Of a stretch of DNA of 64,000 nt, positions 8,885 through 17,336 are shown in pieces. Below the pieces are notes generated by a model. It saw only the letters and a list, made by a program, of their open reading frames with translations, was not told where the DNA came from and did not search any database. Positions within the stretch are counted from its first letter, which is position 1, and every line of letters begins with the position of its first letter. The translations under genes and the position numbers were made by a program. Source of the stretch: Nonomuraea thailandensis (GTDB lineage: Bacteria > Actinomycetota > Actinomycetes > Streptosporangiales > Streptosporangiaceae); assembly GCF_024172165.1 (NCBI RefSeq), contig NZ_JAMZEB010000002.1:5663501-5727500 (forward strand). The letters are read 5' to 3'.

Positions 8885-9460
8885 ATGACACCGAAGGTCT
8901 CGACCGCCGCCACCCGCGCCGCCCTGCTGGAGGCCGCGCGGGAGGAGTTCGCCGCGTACGGGGTGGCGGGCGCGCGCGTGGATCGCATCGCCGAGCGCGC
9001 CGGCGTCAACAAGGAGCGCATCTACGGGCACTTCGGCAGCAAGGAGAAGCTGTTCGACGCGGTCATCACGGAGGCGCTCGACGATCTGACGGCCCAGATC
9101 GCCCTGCCCGGGGCCGATCCCGTCGACTACGTGGCCAAGCTGACCGACTACTACCACTCGCATCCCGACCTGGTGCGGCTGCTGATGTGGGAGGCGCTCA
9201 ACTACCGGGGCCAGGAGCTGCTGGAGGGCCAGGAGGCCCGGGTGGAGCGCTGCGGCCGCAAGACGGCCTCGCTGGCGGAGGGCCGGGGTGAGAAGGAGCC
9301 GTCGGCGGAGACTGCCCGGATGTTGTTCATGCTGACGGGGCTGGCGTTGTTCCCGTCGATGATGCCGCAGCTCGCGCGGATCATCCTGCGGGGCGCGGCC
9401 GACGACCACGAGGGCATGCGCGACCAGATCGCCGCCTTCGTCACCGCCGCCCTCAAGTAG
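8885..9460 (+). CDS. TetR-family repressor of the adjacent exporter
   Basis: 191 residues. The N-terminal helix-turn-helix is canonical (AALLEAAREEFAAYGVAG, RIAERAGVNKERIYGHFGSKEKLFDAVI; about residues 12-60), with a divergent alpha-helical ligand domain behind it. It is transcribed away from the MFS gene and probably binds the palindromes between them, releasing them when the exported compound is present. Confidence 0.9.
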   Translation: MTPKVSTAATRAALLEAAREEFAAYGVAGARVDRIAERAGVNKERIYGHFGSKEKLFDAVITEALDDLTAQIALPGADPVDYVAKLTDYYHSHPDLVRLLMWEALNYRGQELLEGQEARVERCGRKTASLAEGRGEKEPSAETARMLFMLTGLALFPSMMPQLARIILRGAADDHEGMRDQIAAFVTAALK

Positions 9461-9629
9461 CTCCCCGATCCGCTGCGGCTCGCGCCGGGACAGGGCCGCT
9501 TCCGGCGAACCGTGTCACCGCCGGCACGCGATGATCAGCCAGGCGCGGGAGTGGGACCACACGCCTCCGCCGGTGTCACGGGCGTCCAGCGCCCGCGCCG
9601 CCGCCGCCTGACGGGGTGCGGATCGGTGG

Positions 9630-10556
9630 TCAGCCGGCCATCGTGATCATCGGGGGGCGCTCGCCGATCCCGACGTCGCGGATCAGGACATCGTGCCCGT
9701 CCTGGCCCCGGCGGAACTGGGCCAGCCGCACCGACGGCTCGTGGAACGCCTGGATCTTGCCCTGGCGCTCCAGCCGGGACCAGGCGGCGAGCATGATCTG
9801 CCCCGCCATCCCGCCCAGCGCCTCCGTGGACTGCGGCGCGTGCTCCCGCGACCCGAGGTCCACCTGGGCGAACGCGTCCAGCCCCGCCAGCTCCAGCAGG
9901 TCGATCAGGAGCCCCAGCTCGACCCCGTACCCGGTGACGAAGGGCACCCGCTCCAGGGCCGAGCGCCGCCCGGCGTACTCCCCCGCCAGGGGTTGCACGA
10001 AACCCGCCAGCTCGGGCCAGTGCAGGTTGATCAGCGGCCGGGCCACGAGCTCCGTGACGCGCCCGCCGCCGTTGCCGGCCCCGTTCAGCGGCCGGTCATA
10101 ACACCCCTTGGTGTACGCCACGGTCGGGTCGCCCAACAGGGGCCCTAGCACCCCAAGCACCAAAGAAGCCCGAAAATTCCGGATATCGGCGTCGACGAAC
10201 ACCAGCACGTCACCCGACGTGACCGCCAGCGACTTCCACAACGCCTCACCCTTGCCGTCGAGCGGCTTGAGCTGGGGCAGGATCTCGTCCTGGGCGTGCA
10301 CCCTGGCCCCCGCCCGGGCCGCCACCAGCGCCGTGTCGTCGGTGGAACGCGAGTCGATGACCACGAGCTCGTCCACGAGGGCGCCCAGCTCCCGCCGGAT
10401 CACGCCGACGATCTCCCCGATGGTCTCCCGCTCGTCGCGAGCCGGGAGCACCACGCTGACCGTGGTCTCCCCCTTGGCCGCCATCAGGTCCCGCAGCGGC
10501 CAGTCCCCGGCGGACGAAGTACGGCGCCGCAACCAGCCATGTACTTCGGGCAGCAT
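9630..10556 (-). CDS. gpgS: Glucosyl-3-phosphoglycerate synthase
   Basis: 308 residues, GT-A fold, GT81-type. Early motifs are VVLPARDERETIGEI and VIDSRSTDDT; the metal-binding DxD-type motif is FVDADIRNF; KGCYDRPL and the later VTGYGVELGLLIDLL are characteristic of actinobacterial GpgS. The enzyme transfers glucose from NDP-glucose to 3-phosphoglycerate, the first step toward glucosylglycerate and methylglucose lipopolysaccharide. ATG at 10556 is preceded by a G-rich tract. No gpgP phosphatase is adjacent. Confidence 0.9.
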   Translation of the reverse strand: MLPEVHGWLRRRTSSAGDWPLRDLMAAKGETTVSVVLPARDERETIGEIVGVIRRELGALVDELVVIDSRSTDDTALVAARAGARVHAQDEILPQLKPLDGKGEALWKSLAVTSGDVLVFVDADIRNFRASLVLGVLGPLLGDPTVAYTKGCYDRPLNGAGNGGGRVTELVARPLINLHWPELAGFVQPLAGEYAGRRSALERVPFVTGYGVELGLLIDLLELAGLDAFAQVDLGSREHAPQSTEALGGMAGQIMLAAWSRLERQGKIQAFHEPSVRLAQFRRGQDGHDVLIRDVGIGERPPMITMAG

Positions 10557-10732
10557 GCGACACCACCCCCGAATCCCCACATATCAGCCTCTATACGGTG
10601 TTGTACCCCGGCCCCGCGCTCACCTGCCTAAATGCACCCTCGCCGAGTCCTGCCCACCGATCGCCGCTCCTCACCGATCGCGAGCAGCCCGCCGATCGCC
10701 GCCGCTTCGCGCGCCCCGGAGGCCGCCGCCGC

Positions 10733-11632
10733 TCACCAGCCCAGCTCGTCGCAGCCCCGGTGGTCGGCCGGCTCGACCTGGAGGGTGGCGTGCGCGACGC
10801 CGTGCCGGTGGCGCAGGAGATCGCGAGCCTGGTCCAGGACGGCGTGGTTGTCGCCGTGGTCGCCGGTGACGAGGTGGGCGGTGGCCACGTTCATGCCGGA
10901 GGTCAGCGTCCACAGATGCAGGTCGTGCACGTCGCGTACGCCCTCGATGGCCGCCAGGTCCTTCGCCACGGCGGCGGCGTCGACGCCCTCGGGCACGTGC
11001 TGCCCCAGCACCGCGAAGACCTGCCGGCCGAGCGAGACCGCCCGCACGGCGACGAAGACGCCGATGGCCAGCGCGATGACCGTGTCCCAGAGCGCCTGCC
11101 CGGTGGACGCGACCAGCCAGCCGGCCACGATAACGCCGACCGAGCCGGCGGTGTCGGCCACGACCTCCAGGTAGGCGCCCTTGACGTTCAGGCTCTCGCC
11201 CGCGCCGGAGCGCAGCATCAGCAGCGCGATCAGGTTGACCACCAGGCCGATGGCGCCCACGACGAGCATCGGCCCCGAGGAGACCTCGGCGGGCCCGCCG
11301 ATCCGGCCGATCGCCTCCAGCACGACGTACAGCGCGACGCCGAGCATCAGCACCACGGCCAGCAGCGACGCGAACACCTCGGCCCGGTAGGAGCCGTAGC
11401 TGCGCCGGCCCGTGGTGTCGGGGCGCACGGCGATCCTCGTGGCGACCAGCGCCGCGCCGAGCGTGACCACGTCGGCGGCCATGTGCCCGGCGTCCGACAG
11501 CAGCGACAGCGAGCCCGACACCAGGCCGAAGACCAGCTCCACCACGAAGAAGACGCCGATCAGCACGAACGAGACCGCCAGCCGCCAGCGGTGGCGGCTG
11601 CCCGCGTGCCCGTGGCCGTGCCCGGCGCCCAT
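10733..11632 (-). CDS. CDF-family metal cation exporter
   Basis: 299 residues. A short His-rich N-terminus (GHGHGHAG) leads into six membrane helices. Two metal-site motifs are visible: SLSLLSDAGHMAADV in helix 2 and YLEVVADTAGSVGV in helix 5 (HxxxD/DxxxD type, consistent with Zn/Cd). A cytosolic C-terminal domain (about 215-285) has VHDLHLW and conserved histidines. Its ATG overlaps the stop of the ArsR-family gene (ATGA), so it is the regulated efflux pump of that sensor. Confidence 0.92.
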   Translation of the reverse strand: MGAGHGHGHAGSRHRWRLAVSFVLIGVFFVVELVFGLVSGSLSLLSDAGHMAADVVTLGAALVATRIAVRPDTTGRRSYGSYRAEVFASLLAVVLMLGVALYVVLEAIGRIGGPAEVSSGPMLVVGAIGLVVNLIALLMLRSGAGESLNVKGAYLEVVADTAGSVGVIVAGWLVASTGQALWDTVIALAIGVFVAVRAVSLGRQVFAVLGQHVPEGVDAAAVAKDLAAIEGVRDVHDLHLWTLTSGMNVATAHLVTGDHGDNHAVLDQARDLLRHRHGVAHATLQVEPADHRGCDELGW

Positions 11633-12045
11633 CAGGCGTTCCCGTCGCGTTCGGGGTGCAGCGCCTCGGTGTGCTCGGTGTGGGCCAGCGCGAGGTCGAG
11701 CAGCATGCGGACGTGCGGGTCCTCCAGCCGGTAGAAGGCCATCCGGCCGGAGCGGCGCGCGGCCACGATGCGGTGGGCGCGCAGCAGGCGCAGCGCGTGG
11801 GAGACGGCCGACTCGCTCTGACCGGTCACCGCCGCCAGGTCGCACACGCACAACTCGCCGTCCAGCAGGGCCACCAGCAACCGCAACCGGTTCGGGTCGG
11901 ACAGCAGCCCGAAGACGTCGGCCGTGTCGGCCAGGTCCTCGGCGGGCGGCATCCGCTCCGACACCGCGGTGACCCGCTCGGCGTCGACCACCCGGGTGGT
12001 ACAACTGTCCATCGCCAGAACCTGGTTATCTGAAGAGGTATTCAT
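11632..12045 (-). CDS. ArsR/SmtB-family metal sensor
   Basis: 137 residues with a winged helix (about 40-115): LLSDPNRLRLLVALL, ELCVCDLAAVTGQSESAVSHALRLLR. The CVC cysteines in ELCVCDL and the C-terminal DLALAHTEHTEALH histidine run are typical metal-binding positions of this family. It probably represses its own operon with the downstream CDF exporter and is released by Zn, Cd or a similar ion. ATG at 12045 lacks a ribosome site and may be leaderless; the alternative ATG at 12012 is possible. A short CATATG palindrome lies at the start. Confidence 0.9.
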   Translation of the reverse strand: MNTSSDNQVLAMDSCTTRVVDAERVTAVSERMPPAEDLADTADVFGLLSDPNRLRLLVALLDGELCVCDLAAVTGQSESAVSHALRLLRAHRIVAARRSGRMAFYRLEDPHVRMLLDLALAHTEHTEALHPERDGNA

Positions 12046-12086
12046 ATGTACAACGATAGGGCCTCACGGTGACGGGCTGTCAAGGT

Positions 12087-12869
12087 TCACGCCCGCGCGT
12101 CGGGAGGCACGGTCACGAGGTGCACGCCCCGGGACTTGAAGGGCTCCAGCGCCTCGGCGGTGGCGGCCGTGTCGGTCACCAGGGTCCAGGAGTCGGACAT
12201 GCGCGCCCAGGCGTGGAAGGGCCTGCGCCCCAGCTTGGCGGCGTGCACGAGCAGGTAGACGTGGCGGGAGCGCTCCATCATCAGCTCCTTCATGCGCGTC
12301 TGCTGCAGGCTGGCCTCGCAGATGCCGTCCTCCGCCGTCACCCCGTCGGCCCCCAGGAAGACCCGGTCGAACGTCATCCGGCTCAGCGCCGCCTCCGCGA
12401 GCGGGCCGACGAAGCCCTGGCTCACCTGCCTGAGCGTGCCGCCCAGGCACTCCACGTGCACGCCCGTGGCGCCGACCAGCTCCTGCAGCGCGTTCAGGCC
12501 CGTGGTGGCGACCGTGAGGTCCGCCGCCTGGCGCAGCTCGTGCGCCAGGGCGCCGGTGGTCGAGCCGGCGTCGAGCAGGATCGTCTCGCCGGGGCGGATC
12601 TGCGCGGCGGCCCAGGCCGCGATGGCCCGCTTGGCCTCGAACGCCTCCCCGACGCGCTGCCGCAGCGACGCCTCCGGGTGGGTGACCACCGCCATCGCGC
12701 CGCCGTACGTGCGTGCCAGCAGGCCCGCCGCCTTCAGATGAGCCAGGTCGCGGCGGATCGTGGAGGCGGTCACCCCGAGCTGGGCCGACAGCTCCTCGAC
12801 GCTGGCCAGCCCGGTGGTGGTGGCCAGGCGGACGATCTCGTCACGGCGTACCTGTGCTGCGCGGCCCAT
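12087..12869 (-). CDS. DeoR-family regulator of the acid-sugar locus
   Basis: 260 residues. The N-terminal winged helix (RRDEIVRLATTTGLASVEELSAQ... TIRRDLAHLKAAGLLARTYGGA) is diagnostic, and the C-terminal DeoRC sugar-phosphate-sensing domain contains ILLDAGSTTGALAHEL and VFLGADGVTAEDGIC. It is the third gene of the minus-strand operon after the DUF1537 kinase and the PdxA-like gene (16-bp gap), so the likely effector is a phosphorylated intermediate of that pathway. GAGGGAGAGG precedes the ATG. Confidence 0.9.
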   Translation of the reverse strand: MGRAAQVRRDEIVRLATTTGLASVEELSAQLGVTASTIRRDLAHLKAAGLLARTYGGAMAVVTHPEASLRQRVGEAFEAKRAIAAWAAAQIRPGETILLDAGSTTGALAHELRQAADLTVATTGLNALQELVGATGVHVECLGGTLRQVSQGFVGPLAEAALSRMTFDRVFLGADGVTAEDGICEASLQQTRMKELMMERSRHVYLLVHAAKLGRRPFHAWARMSDSWTLVTDTAATAEALEPFKSRGVHLVTVPPDARA

Positions 12870-12885
12870 CGACGGCCCCTCTCCC

Positions 12886-13884
12886 TCACACGCCCTGCGC
12901 GGACGACAGCTCGGCCGCCTGGCGGAGCGCCTCGATCATGCTACCCGCGTCGGCCACGCCCTTCCCCGCGATGTCGAACGCCGTGCCGTGGTCGACCGAC
13001 GTCCTGATCACCGGCAGCCCGACCGTGATGTTGACGCCCGCCTCCAGGCCCAGGATCTTGACGGGGCCGTGGCCCTGGTCGTGGTACATGGCCACGATGA
13101 GGTCGTAGTCGCCGCGGCCGGCCAGGAAGAACGCCGTGTCGGCCGGGAGCGGGCCGTGCACGTCCATGCCCTCGGCGCGCAGCCGCTCGACCGCCGGGAC
13201 GACCTTCTCCTCCTCCTCGCCGTACCCGAACAGGCCGTTCTCGCCCGCGTGCGGGTTGATGCCGCACACGCCGATCCTGGGACGGCCGAGGCCGGAGCCG
13301 CGCATGGCGGCGTGGCCGCGCCGGATCGTCCGCTCCACCAGGCCGGGCTCGATGCGGGCGACCGCGTCGATCAGGCCGAGGTGGGTGGTGACGTGGATGA
13401 CCTTCACCTTGTGGGTGGAGAGCATCATCGACACCTCCTCCGTGCCGGTCAGGTGCGCGAGCAGCTCGGTGTGGCCCGGGTAGACGTGGCCGGCGGCGTG
13501 CAGGGCCTCCTTGTTCAGCGGGGCCGTGCAGATGGCCTGGACCTGGCCGAACATCGCCAGCTCCGCGGCCAGCCGTACGTACGCGTAGGCCGCGCCGCCG
13601 GCGACCGCCGACACCTGACCCCACGGCAGGTCCTCGGGGAGCAGGCCGGGGTCGATGACGTTCACGCGGCCCGGCTCGAACACGGCCTCGGCGACGCCGT
13701 CCACGGTGACCACCTCCGGCCGTACGCCGAGGCAGGCGGCGGCCCTGCGCAGGCGTCCCGCGTCACCGATGACGACCGGGCGGCAGAACGCGGCGGTCTC
13801 GGGGGCGAGCAGGGCGCCGACGACGACCTCCGGGCCTACGCCGGAGCCGTCCCCCATGGTGAGGGCGATGAGAGGTGTGCTCAT
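12886..13884 (-). CDS. pdxA2: PdxA2-type 4-phospho-D-threonate/erythronate dehydrogenase
   Basis: 332 residues, PdxA superfamily. Visible motifs are MGDGSGVGPEV at the N-terminus, APLNKEALHAAGHVYPGHTELL, ITTHL-like VTTHLGLIDAV, GINPHAGENGLFGYGEEEE, MYHDQGHGPVKILG and VDHGTAFDIAGKG, including the metal-binding histidines. Next to a DUF1537 kinase, such proteins are established as D-threonate/D-erythronate 4-phosphate dehydrogenases yielding DHAP after decarboxylation, rather than vitamin B6 enzymes. ATG overlaps the kinase stop (ATGA). Confidence 0.88.
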   Translation of the reverse strand: MSTPLIALTMGDGSGVGPEVVVGALLAPETAAFCRPVVIGDAGRLRRAAACLGVRPEVVTVDGVAEAVFEPGRVNVIDPGLLPEDLPWGQVSAVAGGAAYAYVRLAAELAMFGQVQAICTAPLNKEALHAAGHVYPGHTELLAHLTGTEEVSMMLSTHKVKVIHVTTHLGLIDAVARIEPGLVERTIRRGHAAMRGSGLGRPRIGVCGINPHAGENGLFGYGEEEEKVVPAVERLRAEGMDVHGPLPADTAFFLAGRGDYDLIVAMYHDQGHGPVKILGLEAGVNITVGLPVIRTSVDHGTAFDIAGKGVADAGSMIEALRQAAELSSAQGV

Positions 13885-15167
13885 GTCAGCCTTTCGGGTG
13901 CGAGATGGGCGGCTATGCGCAGGAGACTGTCGCGGTCGCCGAAGCTGCCCGGCCTGGTGACGACCGAGCGGCCCTGCGGGGTGTGGCAGTGGACGGCGCC
14001 GTGGTGGATCTGGCCCACAGGGGTCAGCTCGCGCACCTGGAGCGTGTCGAGAACCCGCCGGGCCGTCTCGCCGCCGGTCAGGACCAGGTCGGGGGCGGGG
14101 GTGTGGCCGGTGAGCGCGGCGCCGACGAGCTCGGCGAGCGTGGCCGCGGCGGTGGGCGGGGCCTGACCGCTGATCGTGAGCACGGCGAGCGCGGCGGACG
14201 TGCGCAGGGCTTCGCGCAGGCGCTGCGCGAAGTGCGCACGGTGGGCGGGGGTGGTGTGGAGGTCCCTGGCGGCGTCGAGGGTGATCGGCCGGGCGCCGTA
14301 CGAGAGGAGCAGGCGCGCCTGCTCGGCCGCCCCCGGCTCGGCGGTGCCGACGACGACCAGGAGGGGGCGGTTGCTGGTGCCGCGTGCGGGTACGTCCGGA
14401 AAGCCGCTGCAAGCGGGGGTTGTGTCCAGGAAGCGGCCGAGGGCGGAGGCGAGGCCGCCCGCGCCGACGAAGCGGGTGCGGTGGTCGGCCGCCATGGCCG
14501 CGCTGACGATCTCGTCGAGGTCGGAGTCCGTTTCCGCGTCGCACACGGCGATCCGCCCGGCGGTCTGCGACAGTGCCCGCGCGAGGGTGTCGCGGCCGGC
14601 GCGGACCGCTTCGAGCGGCACGAGCGCGGACGGCACGCCGCCCAGGGCCTCGGTGATGGAGGCCGGTGCGGGGCGGGGCTCCACCTGCCAGGCGCGCGTT
14701 TCGCGCAAGGACAGGCCGCCGAGGTACGGGACGCCGCCGACGGTGACGCGGCCGGCGGCCGGTAACGCCGGGGCGAACACGACGAGCGCGGGGGCGGGCG
14801 GGTGCGATGCCCGCGTGGGGAGGGCCGCGGAGGTGTCACGAACAGCGGCCTCGCCATCAGTGGCGGCGCGGGGTGTGGCCGCGTGAAGGGTCGCGGCGGC
14901 CATGGCGGCCAGGTTGCCGCGGAGCAACGAGTCGATCTTGACGAGGACGCGGCGTCCGCCCGCGTGCCGCAGCGCCTGCCGTACCAGCTCCCCCGCCTCG
15001 TCCCGATACCGGCAGTCGAGATCGGCGGCCAGCACCGGCGTCGTGAACGCGTACGGCGGCCCGGAGAGCGCGATTCGCGCACGACGGGCGGGCGACATGA
15101 GCACTGCTGCCGTCTCCGCCGCCCCCGAGAGGTCGTCGGCCAGGACGAACACGGATGCCGTTCCCAC
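13881..15167 (-). CDS. Four-carbon acid sugar kinase (DUF1537 family)
   Basis: About 428 residues, the family's usual length. The N-terminal domain starts VFVLADDLSGAAETAAVL, matching the ADDxTGA motif, with KIDSLLRGN following. The C-terminal domain carries LVVVGTAEPGAAEQ and the nucleotide-binding LVLTGGETARRVL. These kinases phosphorylate D-threonate, D-erythronate or a similar four-carbon acid at the 4-position, supplying the adjacent PdxA-like dehydrogenase. GTG at 15167 is chosen because GGAGG lies seven bases upstream; longer readings run into the divergent promoter. Exact substrate unknown. Confidence 0.87.
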   Translation of the reverse strand: MGTASVFVLADDLSGAAETAAVLMSPARRARIALSGPPYAFTTPVLAADLDCRYRDEAGELVRQALRHAGGRRVLVKIDSLLRGNLAAMAAATLHAATPRAATDGEAAVRDTSAALPTRASHPPAPALVVFAPALPAAGRVTVGGVPYLGGLSLRETRAWQVEPRPAPASITEALGGVPSALVPLEAVRAGRDTLARALSQTAGRIAVCDAETDSDLDEIVSAAMAADHRTRFVGAGGLASALGRFLDTTPACSGFPDVPARGTSNRPLLVVVGTAEPGAAEQARLLLSYGARPITLDAARDLHTTPAHRAHFAQRLREALRTSAALAVLTISGQAPPTAAATLAELVGAALTGHTPAPDLVLTGGETARRVLDTLQVRELTPVGQIHHGAVHCHTPQGRSVVTRPGSFGDRDSLLRIAAHLAPERLT

Positions 15168-15303
15168 GCCCACCCCTCCAGCCTCATGGAATTGCGCAAG
15201 ACGCGCGGCAAGTATTGCACGGAACGCGCACGTTCTGCCACAGTGGTCGGCGAGTGACCCGGGACGCCTCCCCGCACCCCCGGGAACGTGAGAGGAGCCC
15301 TCG

Positions 15304-16224
15304 ATGAGCGCCGAGCCCGTGCTCGGGACCATGACCTTCGGCGACACCGTGGACGCGGACACGGCGGGGCGCATGCTGGACCTCGCGCTCGACGCGGGCG
15401 TCACCGGCGTGGACACCGCCAACGGCTACGCGGGCGGCGCCGGCGAGGAGATCCTGGGCAAGCTGCTGCGCGGCCGCAGGCACCGGGTCGTGCTGGCGAC
15501 CAAGGCGGGCATCCCGCACCCGGACGCCGCCGGGCACGCGCCCCTCTCCCCCGCCGGGCTGCGGCTGTCGCTGGAGGGCAGCCTGCGGCGGCTCGGCACG
15601 GACCACGTGGAGCTGTTCTACCTGCACCAGCCCGACCGGGCCACGCCGCTGGAGTCCACGCTGGCCACGGTCGCGGAGCTGATGGCGGAGGGCAAGATCG
15701 GCGGCCTGGGCGTGTCGAACTACGCGGCCTGGCAGATCGCCGGGATGAGCCCGCGCCCGGTGGTCGCCCAGCAGCTCTACAACCTGCTGGCGCGGCGGGT
15801 CGAGGACGAGTACGCCGAGTTCGCCGTCACCTCCGGGCTGCGCACCATGGTCTACAACCCGCTCGGCGGCGGCCTGCTGACCGGCCGGCACCGCTTCGAC
15901 CAGGCTCCGGGGACCGGCCGGTTCGGCGACTCGCGGCTGGCGGCGATGTACCGGCAGCGGTACTGGGACGCCGAGTTGTTCAAGGGCGTCGAGGCGCTCG
16001 GCGCGATCGCGCTGGAGGCCGGGCTCCCCCTGGCCGAGCTGTCGCTGCGCTGGCTGCTCGGCAAGCCGATGGTGAGCGCGGTGCTGCTCGGCGCCTCGGG
16101 TGCCGGCCACCTGCGAGCGAACCTGGCCGCGCTGGCCGCCGGCCCGCTCCCCGCCGAGGTCGCCGCCGCCTGCGACGCCGTGGGCGACGCGTTGCGCGGC
16201 CCGATGCCCGCCTACAACCGATGA
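15304..16224 (+). CDS. Aldo/keto reductase
   Basis: 306 residues, TIM-barrel AKR. The catalytic tetrad can be placed: D in GVDTANGY, Y in that motif, K in VLATKAGI, H in FYLHQPDR. GLGVSNYAAWQI and the C-terminal SAVLLGASG loop are typical cofactor-binding parts. AGAGGAGCCCTCG precedes the ATG. It is divergent from the acid-sugar kinase operon with a 136-bp promoter region between them, so it probably acts in the same pathway, perhaps interconverting the aldehyde or keto form of the substrate. Direction and substrate are inference. Confidence 0.85.
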   Translation: MSAEPVLGTMTFGDTVDADTAGRMLDLALDAGVTGVDTANGYAGGAGEEILGKLLRGRRHRVVLATKAGIPHPDAAGHAPLSPAGLRLSLEGSLRRLGTDHVELFYLHQPDRATPLESTLATVAELMAEGKIGGLGVSNYAAWQIAGMSPRPVVAQQLYNLLARRVEDEYAEFAVTSGLRTMVYNPLGGGLLTGRHRFDQAPGTGRFGDSRLAAMYRQRYWDAELFKGVEALGAIALEAGLPLAELSLRWLLGKPMVSAVLLGASGAGHLRANLAALAAGPLPAEVAAACDAVGDALRGPMPAYNR

Positions 16225-16442
16225 GGCCCCAGACGCGCCGTGGGCCCCGGACCCCATAAGGCCAAAGGCCCCGTGAGCCCCGGACGCCACCAGACCCAGA
16301 CACCGTGCGCCCCAGACGCAGTGGAAGCCTCAGGCGCCGCGGAGTCCCGCACGCCGTTGACCCCGGACGCCACACGCGATGAAGCCCGGAAACGATTCAG
16401 CCCGGAAGCGATGAAGCCCCGGAAGCGAGGAGACGAGAGCCG
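16225..16442. repeat. Degenerate GCCCCGGACGC-type repeats between AKR and aldolase genes
   Basis: The 218-bp gap is filled with imperfect copies of a motif like GCCCCGGACGC, shading into GAAGCCCCGGAAGCG near 16410-16430. A reading frame at 16240-16446 spans it and overlaps the aldolase start by four bases, but its composition is that of the repeat. I regard it as an expanded intergenic repeat rather than a gene. Confidence 0.6.
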
Positions 16443-17207
16443 ATGACCGCAGCCGAGTTCGCCGCCAAGATCCGTGATCGCGAGCAGTGTGTGGGCTACT
16501 GGGTGGTGCTCGACGCGCCCATCGCCACCGAGCGCCTGGCCAGACTGGGGTACGACTACGTCGCGCTGGACGGCCAGCACGGCCTGATCGGCAACGCCGG
16601 GTTGCTGAGCAACCTCATGGCCATCGACGCCGGCGGCCGGTCGGTCGGGCTGGTCCGGGTCGAGTCGGCGGAGCCGGCGGCCATCGGCAGGGCGCTCGAC
16701 TTCGGCGCGGGCGGCGTGATCGTGCCGCTGATCGACACCGCCGAGGACGCGGCCCGCGCGGTGTCGGCCGCCCGCTACCCGGCCGGGGGGCGCCGCTCGT
16801 ACGGGCCCATGCGCTCCATGCTGCGCATCGGCCCGACGCCGGCGGAGGCCGACGAGAGCGTGCTGGTCCTGGCCATGATCGAGACGCCTGACGGGCTGGC
16901 CAACCTCGACGAGATCTGCGCCGTGCCGGGCCTGGACGGCGTGTACGTCGGCCCCTCCGACCTGTGCCTGGCCGTCGGCGGCAGATTCCCGAACGATCCC
17001 GAGGTGGCGGACGTCTTCGAGGCGGCGCTGGAGCGGGTCCGCACGGCCGCCGCGCGGGCGGGCATCGCGGCCGGCATCCACAACCCCACCGGCGAGCAGG
17101 CCGCCCGCCGCCTGGCCGAGGGCTTCACGTTCGCCACGGTCGCCTCGGACCTCGTTCACCTGGAGCAGGCCGCCGCCGCGCACCTCAAGGCCGTCCGGGG
17201 CGGGTAG
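16443..17207 (+). CDS. HpcH/HpaI-family aldolase
   Basis: 254 residues, class II pyruvate-type aldolase. Motifs are GYDYVALDGQHG near the N-terminus, VLAMIETPDGLANLDEI with the metal-binding Glu, and DGVYVGPSDLCLAVGG with the metal-binding Asp. The family cleaves 2-keto-3-deoxy acids to pyruvate (or a related keto acid) plus an aldehyde. A strong site (GAGGAGACGAGAG) precedes the ATG. It shares direction with the aldo/keto reductase and context with the four-carbon acid genes; whether it serves that pathway or a side branch cannot be told. Confidence 0.87.
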   Translation: MTAAEFAAKIRDREQCVGYWVVLDAPIATERLARLGYDYVALDGQHGLIGNAGLLSNLMAIDAGGRSVGLVRVESAEPAAIGRALDFGAGGVIVPLIDTAEDAARAVSAARYPAGGRRSYGPMRSMLRIGPTPAEADESVLVLAMIETPDGLANLDEICAVPGLDGVYVGPSDLCLAVGGRFPNDPEVADVFEAALERVRTAAARAGIAAGIHNPTGEQAARRLAEGFTFATVASDLVHLEQAAAAHLKAVRGG

Positions 17208-17336
17208 GCAGATCTTGGCACGGTCCCCCGCGCAAAAGCTGTTGATCGCGGAGAGGACGGCAGGTAGCGTCATCGCCCGGAGACGATCAAGTGTTCTAGT
17301 CGTCGCCGGAGATTCCTGTCGATCGGGAGATATCGC

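Noticed and set aside
12886..13884. Pyridoxine biosynthesis PdxA
   Set aside because: The DUF1537 kinase and DeoR context fits the PdxA2 acid-sugar dehydrogenase.
16240..16446. 68-codon ORF in the intergenic repeat before the aldolase
   Set aside because: Its translation is just the degenerate repeat and it has no ribosome site.
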